Positions 33,397-42,350 of a stretch of 64,000 nt of DNA are shown in pieces. A program made the position numbers and the translations under genes. Source of the stretch: Haloglomus halophilum (GTDB lineage: Archaea; Halobacteriota; Halobacteria; Halobacteriales; Haloarculaceae); NCBI RefSeq assembly GCF_024298885.1, contig NZ_CP101166.1, positions 3,967,149 to 4,031,148 on the forward strand. The letters run 5' to 3'. The notes beneath the pieces were generated by a model that was not told the DNA's origin, searched no databases, and worked only from the letters and a program-made list of their open reading frames with translations. How positions within the stretch are numbered: the first letter of the stretch is position 1; each line of letters begins with the position of its first letter.

Positions 33397-35285
33397 CAGG
33401 CGACCTCGTAGCCGCGGCTGCGCACCTGTTCGAGGACGTAGTCAGGGTCCTTCTGGTAGAGGTGGATGACGGAGGCCACGTCGCGGTAGTCGGTGATGTC
33501 CTCCTCGACGAGGAACTCCAGAACAGCCTCGCGGCGGTCGATCTCCCGGCGGAGTTCCGCGTCGGTCCACCCGCGCTCGTCGGCCACCTGGGCCATCACG
33601 TCGGACTCGCCGACCCGGTCGTGCGTGTCGGTCTGGGCGTCCCAGTCGAAGATGTCGCGCGTCCGCACGCTCGTCGGGTCGGGCTGGTCGTCGACCACCT
33701 CCACGATGGTCTGGTTGCGCCGGACGCGCTCGTCGCCCAGGAACGACTGCTTCTGGATGCTCACGATGTCGAGGTCCTGTATCATCGCCGTCGGCACCGA
33801 CAGCGGCGGGTTCTGGAGCCGGTTCAGCACCGTGTCGATGCCGTCGGCGTGCATCGTCGTGTAGGCGGTGTGGCCCGTCCCCATCGCCTGGAAGAAGGTC
33901 AGGGCGACCCGCTCCTGGGTCCGTATCTCCCCGACGAGCAGGTACTCGGGGCGCTGGCGGAGCGCGGCCTGCAGGAGGTCGTACATCGTGACCTCGCCGC
34001 GGCCCTCCCGTGTCGTCGACGAGCGCGTGACCGACTGGATCCAGTTGGAGTGGGGCAGGTCCACCTCGCGGGTGTCCTCGATGGAGATGACCTTGCTGTT
34101 GGGCGGGATGAAGAAGGAGATAGCGTTCATCGAGGAGGTCTTCCCCGAACCCGTGCCACCCGCGAAGATGAGCGACTTGTTGTTCTCGATGGCGAGCCAG
34201 AAGTAGACCATCTCCGCCAGCGAGAACGTGTTCCAGTTTATCATGTCGACCGGGGAGAACGGCACGTCGGAGAACTTCCGGATGGTGAAGTTCGCCCCTC
34301 GCGTGGCGACCTCGCCGCCCATCGTGAGCTGCAGACGCGAGCCATCCGGGAGCGTCGCGTCCAGCAGCGGGTCGGAGACACTGATGGTCTTGCCGGCCCG
34401 CTGGGCCAGCCGGACCGTGTACGAGGAGAGCCGCCGGGCCTCGAAGACGACGTTCGTATCGAGGTCTCGGTAGGCCCGGTGGTAGACGAAGACGGGGATG
34501 CCGGCACCGTCACAGGAGACGTCCTCGATGGCGGGGTCCCGCATGATGGGGTCGATGGGGCCGAACTCGAGGAAGTCACGGCGGAGGTAGTAGAGCAGTT
34601 TCCGCCGCGCCAGCCGGGACGCGCTACGGGCCCGGTCGGCGACGATGTCGGTCACCTCCGACTCGAACACCTCCCGCCGGTCGGCCACGGAGTCGACATC
34701 CTTGTACAGCAGCGTGTTCCGGAGGTACTCCACCAGGTCCGTCCGGACGTAGCTCTCGAACTCGTCCAGGTCCGGCTCTGTCACCCGGTAGCGGTACTCG
34801 CGCTCCTCCGGGTCGTACACCACGGAGACGTAGGCGTACGGCCGGTTCACCCATCGCCGCTCGACCTCCTCGTACCGTTCGAGGTAGGAGAAGTCGAAGA
34901 ACTCGGAGATGTCGAGCGACTCGGCGTCGATTTCGGGGTCCTCGAGGAGGGACTCGCGGACCTCCGCCAGCACCGCCTCGCGGACCGCCTCGAGGTCGCT
35001 GTCGAGCGAGTCGGGTTCGTCCGGCGTCTCGTCACCGAGGACGCGGGCAGCCCGCTGCCCACCGATCTCGGCGTCCTCGTCGGGAACGTCCCCGTCGGTG
35101 TCGAGCGCCGCATCACCCACACCGGGCAGTGAGCCCTCACCGACCGTGCTCCTCCCCTCGCCATCGGTGCGTCCCCCGGCGCCGTCGGTGACGACATCCG
35201 AGGAGTCCCGGCGGTCCCGGGAAGCGGCTCCGACCTCGTTTCCGTCCGGCGAACTGGCCTCGCTCGCCGGGCCCTCGTTACTCAT
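33396..35285 (-). CDS. pilB: Type IV pilus assembly ATPase PilB/VirB11-like (copy 2)
   Basis: 629-aa secretion ATPase, very similar to copy 1 through its catalytic half: Walker A FAGGTGSGKTSSMNA near residue 375, EDTREVDLPH, YLLVGEIRTQE and TTMHADG. It carries a disordered acidic N-terminal extension of about 110 residues (ATG at 35285) and ends at RSRGYEVA without the C-terminal tail of copy 1. First gene of the second pilB-pilC-pilin operon; TGATG overlap with pilC. Confidence 0.93.
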   Translation of the reverse strand: MSNEGPASEASSPDGNEVGAASRDRRDSSDVVTDGAGGRTDGEGRSTVGEGSLPGVGDAALDTDGDVPDEDAEIGGQRAARVLGDETPDEPDSLDSDLEAVREAVLAEVRESLLEDPEIDAESLDISEFFDFSYLERYEEVERRWVNRPYAYVSVVYDPEEREYRYRVTEPDLDEFESYVRTDLVEYLRNTLLYKDVDSVADRREVFESEVTDIVADRARSASRLARRKLLYYLRRDFLEFGPIDPIMRDPAIEDVSCDGAGIPVFVYHRAYRDLDTNVVFEARRLSSYTVRLAQRAGKTISVSDPLLDATLPDGSRLQLTMGGEVATRGANFTIRKFSDVPFSPVDMINWNTFSLAEMVYFWLAIENNKSLIFAGGTGSGKTSSMNAISFFIPPNSKVISIEDTREVDLPHSNWIQSVTRSSTTREGRGEVTMYDLLQAALRQRPEYLLVGEIRTQERVALTFFQAMGTGHTAYTTMHADGIDTVLNRLQNPPLSVPTAMIQDLDIVSIQKQSFLGDERVRRNQTIVEVVDDQPDPTSVRTRDIFDWDAQTDTHDRVGESDVMAQVADERGWTDAELRREIDRREAVLEFLVEEDITDYRDVASVIHLYQKDPDYVLEQVRSRGYEVA

Positions 35286-35360
35286 TGGGGGATACCGACA
35301 CGGTGCGTTGATAAAGACTGTCCCGTCCACGGCGGTCGGGTCTGGTCCGAGATGGGCCGG

Positions 35361-36089
35361 TCAGTCGTCCCGCTCGCCGACCGTGTTCCGAAGCGTCCCG
35401 ATGCCCTCGTAGCGGATCTCGATATCGTCGCCCGGCTCGACCAGCCCGGGGTTGGCCGGCGACCCGAAGGAGATGACATCGCCCGGCTTCAGCGTGAACC
35501 GCTCGGACATGAACGCCACCACCTCGCGGGGCTTGATGAACATGTTCTCCGTGTTGTCGTACTGGCGGCGCTCGCCGTTGATGTGGGTCTCCATCTCCAG
35601 CCCCACCGGGTCGACATCGGTGTCGACGACCGGTCCGAGCGGGCCGCTCGAATCGAACGCCTTCCGGGCGGTCCGGCGCTCCTGGTCCAGACAGTCCAGG
35701 TCGTTCAGGATGGTGTACCCCTCGACCACGTCGTCGACCTCGTCCTCGTCGACGTGCTTGCAGCGCTCGCCGATGACCGCGGCCAGCTCGCCGGCGTAGG
35801 TGAGTTCGTTCGAGAACGTCGGGTACGGGATCGGCTGCTCGGGCGGGTGGAGCGAGACGGGCGGTTTGATGAAGAAGTCCGGCTCGTCGGGGATCTCGTA
35901 GTCCATCTGCTCGACCTTCTCGCCGAAGTTCCGGCCGACACAGTAGAACACCGACGGCTCACAGGGCGCCAGCAGCGTGGCCTCGTCGGTCGTCGTGTCG
36001 TACGTCCCGGAGTCGACGGTGACGACGCCGTCCTCGTACTCGCCGCGCTCGACACCCTCGTCCGTCTCGATCCGTGCAAGCTTGGGCAT
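35361..36089 (-). CDS. Fumarylacetoacetate hydrolase-family protein
   Basis: 242 aa of the FAH superfamily, metal-dependent hydrolases or decarboxylases of acyl-pyruvate-like compounds. The core motifs are FYCVGRNFGEK, FIKPPVSL, YAGELAAVIGERC (Glu residues of the metal site), GYTILNDLDCLDQE and KPGDVISFGSPANPGLVEPGDDIEI. It is a single-domain version with no partner gene nearby, so the substrate cannot be assigned. Unrelated in function to the pilus operons beside it. Confidence 0.9.
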   Translation of the reverse strand: MPKLARIETDEGVERGEYEDGVVTVDSGTYDTTTDEATLLAPCEPSVFYCVGRNFGEKVEQMDYEIPDEPDFFIKPPVSLHPPEQPIPYPTFSNELTYAGELAAVIGERCKHVDEDEVDDVVEGYTILNDLDCLDQERRTARKAFDSSGPLGPVVDTDVDPVGLEMETHINGERRQYDNTENMFIKPREVVAFMSERFTLKPGDVISFGSPANPGLVEPGDDIEIRYEGIGTLRNTVGERDD

Positions 36090-36146
36090 TGTCGGCCTGC
36101 CGGCCGACGCGGGTACGAGTCTGTCGGTTTCCGGTTCGGACCGGTG

Positions 36147-38204
36147 TCAGTCGATGACATCGACGCCCGTGAACTCGAACCGGGCGCCGCCGGCAGCCGA
36201 GTCGGTCACGGTGACGTCCCAGCCGTGGGCCTCCGCGATCCGCTGGACGATGCGAAGCCCGAACCCGGTCCCGTCGTCGCTGGTCGAGTAGGCCTCCTGG
36301 AAGACGAGCTCCCGGCGCTCCGGCGGGATGCCGGTGCCGTTGTCGGCCACGGAGAACCCGGAGCGGCCCACCCCGAGTGGCTCGACGGTGACGACCAGAC
36401 GCTCGCCGACCGAGTCCCCCCCGCCCGACCCGCCGCCCGCCGGGACCTCCTGGGCCGGCTGGCCCGTATCCCGCGGGGACCGGCCGTGGTCGACGGCGTT
36501 GGCGAACAGGTTCTCGAACAGCTGGCGGAGCCGCGCCGCGTCGGCGAACACGGTCTGCTCGGCGTCGATACGGAACTCGGCGGCCGGTGCCTCCACCAGC
36601 CCGGCCGCCTCCGTCGCCACCTCGCCGAGCGCGACCGGCTCGAACTCCGAGACCGCCTTGCCCTCCTGTGCCAGCGTCAGGAGGTCGTCGATGAGCGTCC
36701 GCATCCGTTCGAGCCCCCTGCGGGCCCGGTCCAGTTCGTCCACGTCGTCCGTGGCCTGCGCGAGGTCGACCGAGCCCCGCACCACGTTCAGCGGGTTCCG
36801 CAGGTCGTGGCTCACGACGGACGCGAACGCCTCGAGCCGCTCGTTCTGTCGTTCCAGTTCCCGCTCGCGTTCCTTCCGCCGCGAGATGTCACGGACGACG
36901 CCGACCGTCCCCCGGAACGACTCCTCGAACGGGAGCAGGGAGACGTGGTTCTCGCAGGCCCGGCGCTCGCCGTCGGCCGTCACGATGGTCATCTCGTAGG
37001 TGCCGCGCTGGCTCCCGCTCTCGAGTAGCGACCGGATGAGCGCCTCCCCCTGGGCCACGTCGCCCGGGGGGAGGACGATGTCGACCGTCTCGCCGACGAG
37101 CGTCGCCTCGTCGTGTCCCGTCATCTGGACCAGTCGGTCGTTCACGTAGCGGAACCGGCCCTCCTCGTCGATGACGTACACCGGGTCGCCCGAGGCCTCG
37201 ACGATGTTCTCGTACCGCTCCAGTTCCCGTTCGCGTCGTTCCAGACGACGACGGGCCGCAGCGCCGTCGAGGGCACCGGCGATGGTGTCGGCTAGCTCCT
37301 CCAGCACGGTCAGTTCGCTCTCGTCGAAGGCGTCGCGGCGGTCGGCGTACACCGCGAGGATGCCGTGCCACGACGCCGGCCCCTGCAACGGGAGCACTGC
37401 GACGGACCGGAACCCGTACTCCGCGGCCACGTCCCGCCACGGGGCGAACGTCGGGTCCTCCGGTATCGCCTGTGCGACCTGTGGCTCGCCGGCTCGGACG
37501 GCCCTGCCGGCCGGTCCGTGGCCCTCCGGTGAGTCGTCCGTGCGGATGTCGATCTCCTTCACGTACGCGGCCGCGTCCCCGCCGGTGGCCCGGATGTGCA
37601 CCTCGTCGGTCGGCCCGTCCGCGTCGCCGAGCCAGGCGAACCGGTACGGTTCGGCCCCGGCGAGGGTCTCACAGACCGTCCGCTCGATGGCCGCCGCGTC
37701 GTCGAGGCGGGCGACCCGCCGGTTGAGGCGACGGATGAGCTGGTTGACGCGCTTCAGTTCCTCCGCGCGGGCGCGCTCCCTGGCCCCCTCGACGGCGTTC
37801 CGGATGCGGTTCGCGAGCACCACGTACTGTTCGAGCTTGCGCCCCTTCCGGATGTAGTCGGTCACGCCGGCCGCGATGGCCTCGCTGGCGACGGCCTCGC
37901 TCCCGCTCGCCGTGAACAGGAGGAACGGGAGCCTCTCGTGGCCTTCGCGGACGTTCCGTAGCAGTTCGAGCCCGTCGCACCCGGGCATCTCGTAGTCGCT
38001 GACAACCGCGTCGAACGGCTCGGCCGCGAGCCGCTCGGGAACCCGCCCCGGGTCGTTCTCCGTCTCGACGGACAGGGCCTCGTCCGCCCGCTCGAGGCTC
38101 TTCGCCGTCAGCTCGCCGAACGCCGCATCGTCGTCCACGTGGAGAACTCGAACGTCTCCCTCGGGCCCCACCCCGGAACCGGCCCCGTCGCTAGAGACGT
38201 ACAT
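36147..38204 (-). CDS. Hybrid sensor kinase: receiver-GAF-PAS-histidine kinase
   Basis: 685 aa, soluble. Residues 17-130 are a receiver with Asp70 (AVVSDYEMPG) and Lys near 120. About 165-310 form a GAF domain (AAAIERTVCETLAGAE, FRSVAVLPLQ), and about 325-445 a PAS with PAC (NIVEASGDPVYVIDEEGRF). The kinase core has predicted phospho-His466 in FASVVSHDLRNPL, N-box LFENLFANAVDHG, VADNGTGIP and GTGFGLRI. This receiver-first layout is common in haloarchaea, where cytoplasmic signals or phosphorelay inputs are read. No cognate output gene is adjacent. Confidence 0.9.
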   Translation of the reverse strand: MYVSSDGAGSGVGPEGDVRVLHVDDDAAFGELTAKSLERADEALSVETENDPGRVPERLAAEPFDAVVSDYEMPGCDGLELLRNVREGHERLPFLLFTASGSEAVASEAIAAGVTDYIRKGRKLEQYVVLANRIRNAVEGARERARAEELKRVNQLIRRLNRRVARLDDAAAIERTVCETLAGAEPYRFAWLGDADGPTDEVHIRATGGDAAAYVKEIDIRTDDSPEGHGPAGRAVRAGEPQVAQAIPEDPTFAPWRDVAAEYGFRSVAVLPLQGPASWHGILAVYADRRDAFDESELTVLEELADTIAGALDGAAARRRLERRERELERYENIVEASGDPVYVIDEEGRFRYVNDRLVQMTGHDEATLVGETVDIVLPPGDVAQGEALIRSLLESGSQRGTYEMTIVTADGERRACENHVSLLPFEESFRGTVGVVRDISRRKERERELERQNERLEAFASVVSHDLRNPLNVVRGSVDLAQATDDVDELDRARRGLERMRTLIDDLLTLAQEGKAVSEFEPVALGEVATEAAGLVEAPAAEFRIDAEQTVFADAARLRQLFENLFANAVDHGRSPRDTGQPAQEVPAGGGSGGGDSVGERLVVTVEPLGVGRSGFSVADNGTGIPPERRELVFQEAYSTSDDGTGFGLRIVQRIAEAHGWDVTVTDSAAGGARFEFTGVDVID

Positions 38205-38353
38205 ACCTGGGCGTTTCGGGCGTTACGATATAAACGAGCGCTCCAGACGAGGGTCCGCCCTCATACGCGGCATACTCCGGGGGAATGTCGTTCGACCGCA
38301 ACACGGCGGCGGGGTCGGTGGGGCGCCATAGCGTGCTGGGGGCTGGCGGGGGG

Positions 38354-39010
38354 CTACAGCGGGGCGACGAGGTCGGCCAGCGCCGCCCGTGGGTCGTCGG
38401 CCTTCGCGACACCCGAGGCGAGCAGGACCCCCTCCGCGCCGAGGTCGCGCGCGGCCACGACGTCCTCGCCGGTAGAGATACCGGCGCCGCAGAAGACCGA
38501 GACGCCCTCGTCGACGGCGTCCACCGCGGCGACGGCGTCCTCGACGATGTCGGGGTCGGCAGCCGAGACGGGCGTGCCGGTGCCGATGAGTTCGGGCGGT
38601 TCGACCGCGACGGCGTCCGGGCCGAGGGCGGCGGCGGCCGCGACCTGCTCGGGGGTGTTCCCGCAGACGACCGTCTCGAGCCCCACGCGGTCGGCAGCGT
38701 CGACCGCACCGTCGATGCGGTCGAGGCGGAGGCGACGCTCGGAGTGGTTGCAGAGCGTCCCGACGGCACCGGCGTCGGCGACCGTCTCGGCGAGCGCGTG
38801 GCCGGTGTTGCTCCCCGGTTCGACCGGGTCGACGTGCTGAGCGAACGTATCGGCCGGCGTGCCGTCGAGCACGTCCGCGACACGGCGGAGGTCGGCCGCC
38901 TCGGGCGCGACGGCGATGCGCGCGTCGGTGTCGGTAGCGACGCCGGCTGCGGCCTCGGCGACCGCGACGGGGTCACACGGGTACGTCTTGAGGTTGACCA
39001 GAACGAACAT
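38354..39010 (-). CDS. tpiA: Triosephosphate isomerase
   Basis: 218 aa, the short archaeal form. The catalytic set is visible: Asn6 and Lys8 in [10 protein letters not shown], His in LCNHSERR, and Glu in [11 protein letters not shown]. The phosphate loop is [11 protein letters not shown]. It interconverts glyceraldehyde-3-phosphate and dihydroxyacetone phosphate. TATCTA about 30 nt before the ATG supports a leaderless start. No other glycolytic gene is adjacent; enolase is 37 kb away in this window. Confidence 0.95.
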   Translation of the reverse strand: MFVLVNLKTYPCDPVAVAEAAAGVATDTDARIAVAPEAADLRRVADVLDGTPADTFAQHVDPVEPGSNTGHALAETVADAGAVGTLCNHSERRLRLDRIDGAVDAADRVGLETVVCGNTPEQVAAAAALGPDAVAVEPPELIGTGTPVSAADPDIVEDAVAAVDAVDEGVSVFCGAGISTGEDVVAARDLGAEGVLLASGVAKADDPRAALADLVAPL

Positions 39011-39037
39011 ACCGGCAGCCCGGCCGCTCGGCGCAAG

Positions 39038-39043
39038 TAGATA
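39038..39043 (-). promoter_or_regulatory. TATA-like element for tpiA
   Basis: The minus strand reads GGTATCTACTT, centred about 30 nt before the ATG at 39010. Confidence 0.45.
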
Positions 39044-39101
39044 CCGCTTCGGGACCGGCGGGGAGCGCCCCGCGGCCCCGACACGACCGCGTCCGGAGCC
39101 G

Positions 39102-39353
39102 TTACCGCATCTCCGACGGCTCCAGACAGTCGTCGGCGTCGACCGTGATCCAGGTGGACATCCGCTCGATGCTGCTCATCCCCGGCGGGTAGACCGTCAC
39201 CTGGTCGGGTTCACCGTCGTACCGTACCAGGGTACTCGCGAGCTGGGGGAGTTCCTCGGCCGCCGGCTCGCCGGTCGCGTCCCCCGCCTCGCTCGCGGCG
39301 CTTCCATCGTTCGTCCACTGTTCACCCGTCTCGTTCGGTTCGTTCATCGACAT
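39102..39353 (-). CDS. Small haloarchaeal protein (DUF7511-like), paralogue A
   Basis: 83 aa: a disordered acidic N-terminal half, then a conserved block [34 protein letters not shown] and a final SEMR. This block is shared with the gene at 39723-39926. It resembles from memory the haloarchaeal DUF7511 family, whose function is unknown. The ATG at 39353 is chosen; a second ATG two codons later is possible. Confidence 0.75.
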   Translation of the reverse strand: MSMNEPNETGEQWTNDGSAASEAGDATGEPAAEELPQLASTLVRYDGEPDQVTVYPPGMSSIERMSTWITVDADDCLEPSEMR

Positions 39354-39453
39354 GCGTCCCGTGTCCCTTCCCCCACGGTCGGGTGGGGTCGCTCCCCGCA
39401 CGACCGCGAGTTGGTAGGAGGTTCGGGCCGCCGGGTAAGGCGTTGGCGCTTGA

Positions 39454-39459
39454 TATTTA
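39454..39459 (+). promoter_or_regulatory. TATA-like element for the 61-aa gene
   Basis: GATATTTACG is centred 27 nt before the ATG at 39483, in the leaderless configuration. Confidence 0.5.
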
Positions 39460-39482
39460 CGGGTCGGGGCGAATACCCGTCC

Positions 39483-39668
39483 ATGACCGACCTCGACGGG
39501 GCGACGGTCGCGGTGACCGTGGATGGGCAGCAGCGGACGGGTACGGTCCTCCGGACGACGTACACGGCGAAGTACGGGCAGCCGCTGGTCGCGGTGGCGC
39601 TCGACGAACCGCTCCCCGACGGGCGGGAGCAGTACCTCGCGCGGGCGGACACGGTCGAACGGGTGTAG
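39483..39668 (+). CDS. 61-aa protein of unknown function
   Basis: A short beta-rich protein (ATVAVTVDGQQRTGTVLRTTY, PLVAVALDEPLPDGREQYLA) that looks like a small barrel, perhaps SH3- or KOW-like; that is inference. It has clear halophile codon usage and a good leaderless promoter. It lies between two oppositely oriented paralogous DUF7511-like genes, convergent with the second, with about 54 nt between stops. Confidence 0.7.
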   Translation: MTDLDGATVAVTVDGQQRTGTVLRTTYTAKYGQPLVAVALDEPLPDGREQYLARADTVERV

Positions 39669-39722
39669 CCGTACGGGGCACCGCGAACGGGGAAACCGTC
39701 GGGACGCCGGCACCGTGTCGTG

Positions 39723-39926
39723 CTATCGCATCGACTCGAGGTCGACGAAGGCATCCGCGTCGGCGGTGAGCCAGGTCGACATCCGGGCGACGCTCGTCGT
39801 TCCGGGCGGGTAGATGGTTCGGCGGTCGGGGCGGCTCGAGTACGCCACGAGGGTGGAGGCGAGGGGCGCGGCGGGGGCCCGGTCACTCGGGTCCTCCGGG
39901 TCCTGTCGGCGGGACGCTGGCATCAT
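39723..39926 (-). CDS. Small haloarchaeal protein (DUF7511-like), paralogue B
   Basis: 67 aa. The block LASTLVAYSSRPDRRTIYPP, VARMSTWLTADADAF and ending LESMR aligns with the gene at 39102-39353 at about half identity. The N-terminal part is short and charged. It is a close paralogue separated by one 61-aa gene, suggesting local duplication. Function unknown. Confidence 0.75.
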   Translation of the reverse strand: MMPASRRQDPEDPSDRAPAAPLASTLVAYSSRPDRRTIYPPGTTSVARMSTWLTADADAFVDLESMR

Positions 39927-40002
39927 CAGCGGCTCCCGGGGCGGGGGAGAAAAACGCTGCTAGGAGGGCTATTGACTGCTCGATACGAGTGGGGAAGCCG
40001 GG

Positions 40003-40545
40003 TCAGTCCTTGCGTTTGACCACGTCGCCGAGCGTGGTGGTCCCGGCCGAGGAACTCCCCTCCCACTCCGTCTCGCCGTCGTCGCCGCCCTCGGTCAGCG
40101 TGATGTCGAGGGCGCGCTCGAGCTTGTTCTGGACGGAGTCGCTGGGGAGGACATCACCGCGCTCCAGCTTGCGGATGAGGCTGGCTTTCTCGTTGAGCTG
40201 GTTCGCGAGTTCCTCCTGGCTCAGCCCCTCGGACTCCCGGGCCGAGCGGATACGCTGGTCGTAATCCTGCACGACCTCGTCCATGTCGTCGAACATGTCC
40301 CGGCGGCGCCCCTTCGAGGAGCCGCCACCCGAGGACGACGAGCTGGAGCTCGAACCGCCCCCGCCGGAACTGGACGAGGACGAGGACGACGATGTCGAGT
40401 ACTTCGTCGACCCGCTGGAACTGCTCTCGGTGCGGACCTCGGTCCCGAAGTCGGCGCAGTCGGCACAGACATCGAGTTCGGCACCCTCGACCTTCACCGT
40501 CTTCGGGGCGCCAGTCTCGGTCCCGCACATCTCACACTGGACCAT
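40003..40545 (-). CDS. Archaeal multiprotein bridging factor-like regulator (aMBF1)
   Basis: 180 aa. The N-terminal zinc ribbon has Cys4-Cys7 and Cys27-Cys30 (CEMC, CADC). A Ser/Gly-rich disordered linker covers about 41-77. An XRE-type helix-turn-helix lies at about 95-150 (DYDQRIRSARESEGLSQEEL, KASLIRKLERGDVLPSD). It is homologous to the eukaryotic coactivator MBF1. The Ser/Gly linker is unusually long and pure. A strong TATA-like GTTTTATG lies about 28 nt before the ATG. Confidence 0.92.
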   Translation of the reverse strand: MVQCEMCGTETGAPKTVKVEGAELDVCADCADFGTEVRTESSSSGSTKYSTSSSSSSSSSGGGGSSSSSSSSGGGSSKGRRRDMFDDMDEVVQDYDQRIRSARESEGLSQEELANQLNEKASLIRKLERGDVLPSDSVQNKLERALDITLTEGGDDGETEWEGSSSAGTTTLGDVVKRKD

Positions 40546-40568
40546 ACCAGGGGTTGGCCACGCCGACG

Positions 40569-40576
40569 CATAAAAC
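40569..40576 (-). promoter_or_regulatory. TATA box of the aMBF1 gene
   Basis: The minus strand reads ACGTTTTATGCG, centred about 28 nt before the ATG at 40545. This is one of the strongest leaderless promoters in the window. Confidence 0.55.
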
Positions 40577-40703
40577 GTGTGCCGCCGGTCCGGCTGCTTC
40601 CGGCAGACGAGCGTCTGACATAAACGCCCGTCCGATTCCGGGGACTCGCGGCCACACGGGGGTACGCCAACGGTACATCACCCTGGGACGGCTGTTCGGA
40701 GGT

Positions 40704-42212
40704 ATGTCATCCAGTGCGACTGGCTCGACAGAGCGGGACGCGGGGGACGGGACCGACGAGCTTCCGGTGACACTCGACCGGACGGTCGAGCGCCTGGACC
40801 GCGGTATCGTGGTCACCTACGAGCTGACCACCGAGACCGGCGCGCCGGCCGCCATCGACCTGACACAGACCCTCCCGGATGAGCTGGCGGTGGCCGATGT
40901 CGGCTTCCGGACCGACGCGGCACCGGGGGAGTGGTCGGTCGACGATGAGACGGTCACCGGGACCGGGACGGTCCCCACCGACGAGGCCGTGGAGTACGTC
41001 CTTGGGCTGAAACTGCCCGAGGCACCGGACCGCCTGCCGACGTTCCCGGAGCCGGAGCTGTCGGACGCCGAGACGGCGGCGGCCGAGACCACGTCTGAGG
41101 CGGGGCCGGACGCGATGGCGACGGCCGATTCCACGGCGGTCCCGGAACCGGACGCGACAGCGACGGAATCGGACAACGGCGACGCGGAGCCCACCCCCGG
41201 GGCCGAGGAGCCGACGACAGCAGCCGGCGAGACACCGGCCGACGACGGGACCGACGAAGGGGACGATGACGGCCCCGCGCTCGTCGGGAACACCGACGGC
41301 GCGCTGGCGGAGTCCGTCCGGCAGGTCATCGGGGACGATTCCGACGACGGGGACGGTACGCCCGGGGCGACCGCGACGGACGGCGGCCCGGAAACGGTGG
41401 AGGCGGGCGGTTCCGAGGGCACTCCGGCACCCCGGGGTACCCCCGAGGACACCGGCTCCGGACTGGAAGCGGCCGTCGCCGCCGTGGAGTCCGAGCTCGA
41501 CGGCGCGGCGGACGATACGCTCTCGGCGGACGGCGACACCACCGACGAGGAGCCACCGGAGCTGGACCTGTCGCCGCCCGAACCGGATGCCACGGAAGCG
41601 GGCGAGGGGGAGGGGACGACGGACGAGGAACGCGGGGCGACCGAGGAGACCGACGCCGACGGCTCGACGGTCGACGCGTCCCACGTCGAGGAGACGACCG
41701 GGACCACGGCAGCCGCCGGGGCGGGGGTCGACGAGCTGGCCGACCGGCTCGCGACCGCCGACGAGGCCGACCGGCGTGCGGTCCGGCGCGCGCTCGGGCT
41801 CGACGGTGGCGGTGAGGACGACGATGGTGAGGGCGGCCACGGCGGGACGGTGACGGTCCGGCTGGAGCAGCTGGAGTCGCGGCTCTCGGCGTTCGAGGCC
41901 TACGAGGACGCGCTGGCCGACTTCATCGAGGACACCGGAACGGTCGAGTCGGTGGCGGCGACGGCGACCGAGGCCGCCGAGGCCGCCGAGGAGCTCCAGG
42001 CCGAGGTCGCGGACCTTCGCGAGGAGGTGGCGGCGGCGCGGGAGTCGGTCGAGGAAGCCAGCGAGGAGCGTGCGGCACTCCGCGAGGACGTGGACGCGCT
42101 CCGGGCCGATGTCGAGGAGGCACGCGGCCTGCGCCAGCAGCTCCTCGGAGCGCTCCAGAACGCGGACAGCGCGAACGACTCCGCCCCGGAGAGCGCCGGC
42201 GGCGGACAGTAG
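40704..42212 (+). CDS. Long acidic protein with C-terminal coiled coil, unknown
   Basis: 502 aa. Residues about 15-105 form a beta-rich domain (LDRTVERLDRGIVVTYELTT, IDLTQTLPDELAVADVGF), resembling surface or intracellular Ig-like folds. About 115-350 is an extremely acidic Ala/Glu/Asp/Thr/Pro disordered region. About 395-490 is a coiled coil (EQLESRLSAFEAYEDALADF, EELQAEVADLREEV). There is no signal peptide, so it should be cytoplasmic. The GGAGGT just before the ATG is too close to be an efficient ribosome site; the ATG is set by where the domain begins. A scaffold role is a guess. Confidence 0.75.
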   Translation: MSSSATGSTERDAGDGTDELPVTLDRTVERLDRGIVVTYELTTETGAPAAIDLTQTLPDELAVADVGFRTDAAPGEWSVDDETVTGTGTVPTDEAVEYVLGLKLPEAPDRLPTFPEPELSDAETAAAETTSEAGPDAMATADSTAVPEPDATATESDNGDAEPTPGAEEPTTAAGETPADDGTDEGDDDGPALVGNTDGALAESVRQVIGDDSDDGDGTPGATATDGGPETVEAGGSEGTPAPRGTPEDTGSGLEAAVAAVESELDGAADDTLSADGDTTDEEPPELDLSPPEPDATEAGEGEGTTDEERGATEETDADGSTVDASHVEETTGTTAAAGAGVDELADRLATADEADRRAVRRALGLDGGGEDDDGEGGHGGTVTVRLEQLESRLSAFEAYEDALADFIEDTGTVESVAATATEAAEAAEELQAEVADLREEVAAARESVEEASEERAALREDVDALRADVEEARGLRQQLLGALQNADSANDSAPESAGGGQ

Positions 42213-42221
42213 GCAGCGGGT

Positions 42222-42263
42222 GGTAGACGGCGGGCGGTAGACGGTGGACGGAAGACGGCGGAC
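42222..42263 (+). repeat. Three degenerate 14-bp tandem repeats
   Basis: Units GGTAGACGGCGGGC, GGTAGACGGTGGAC and GGAAGACGGCGGAC stand in direct succession in the gap between the coiled-coil gene and birA. They lie about 90 nt before birA, upstream of any likely promoter. Confidence 0.75.
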
Positions 42264-42350
42264 ACGGGCGAGTGAGGGCCGGCGAACGGCCCGCGGCGCT
42301 GCTTCGTCGCGCGGGCTACCATTACAACCCATCCCCCTGTAGCGGCGCGT

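Noticed and set aside
42213..42350. The 14-bp repeats as a CRISPR-like array
   Set aside because: The three units are contiguous with no spacers and are degenerate, so they are a short tandem repeat and not a CRISPR.
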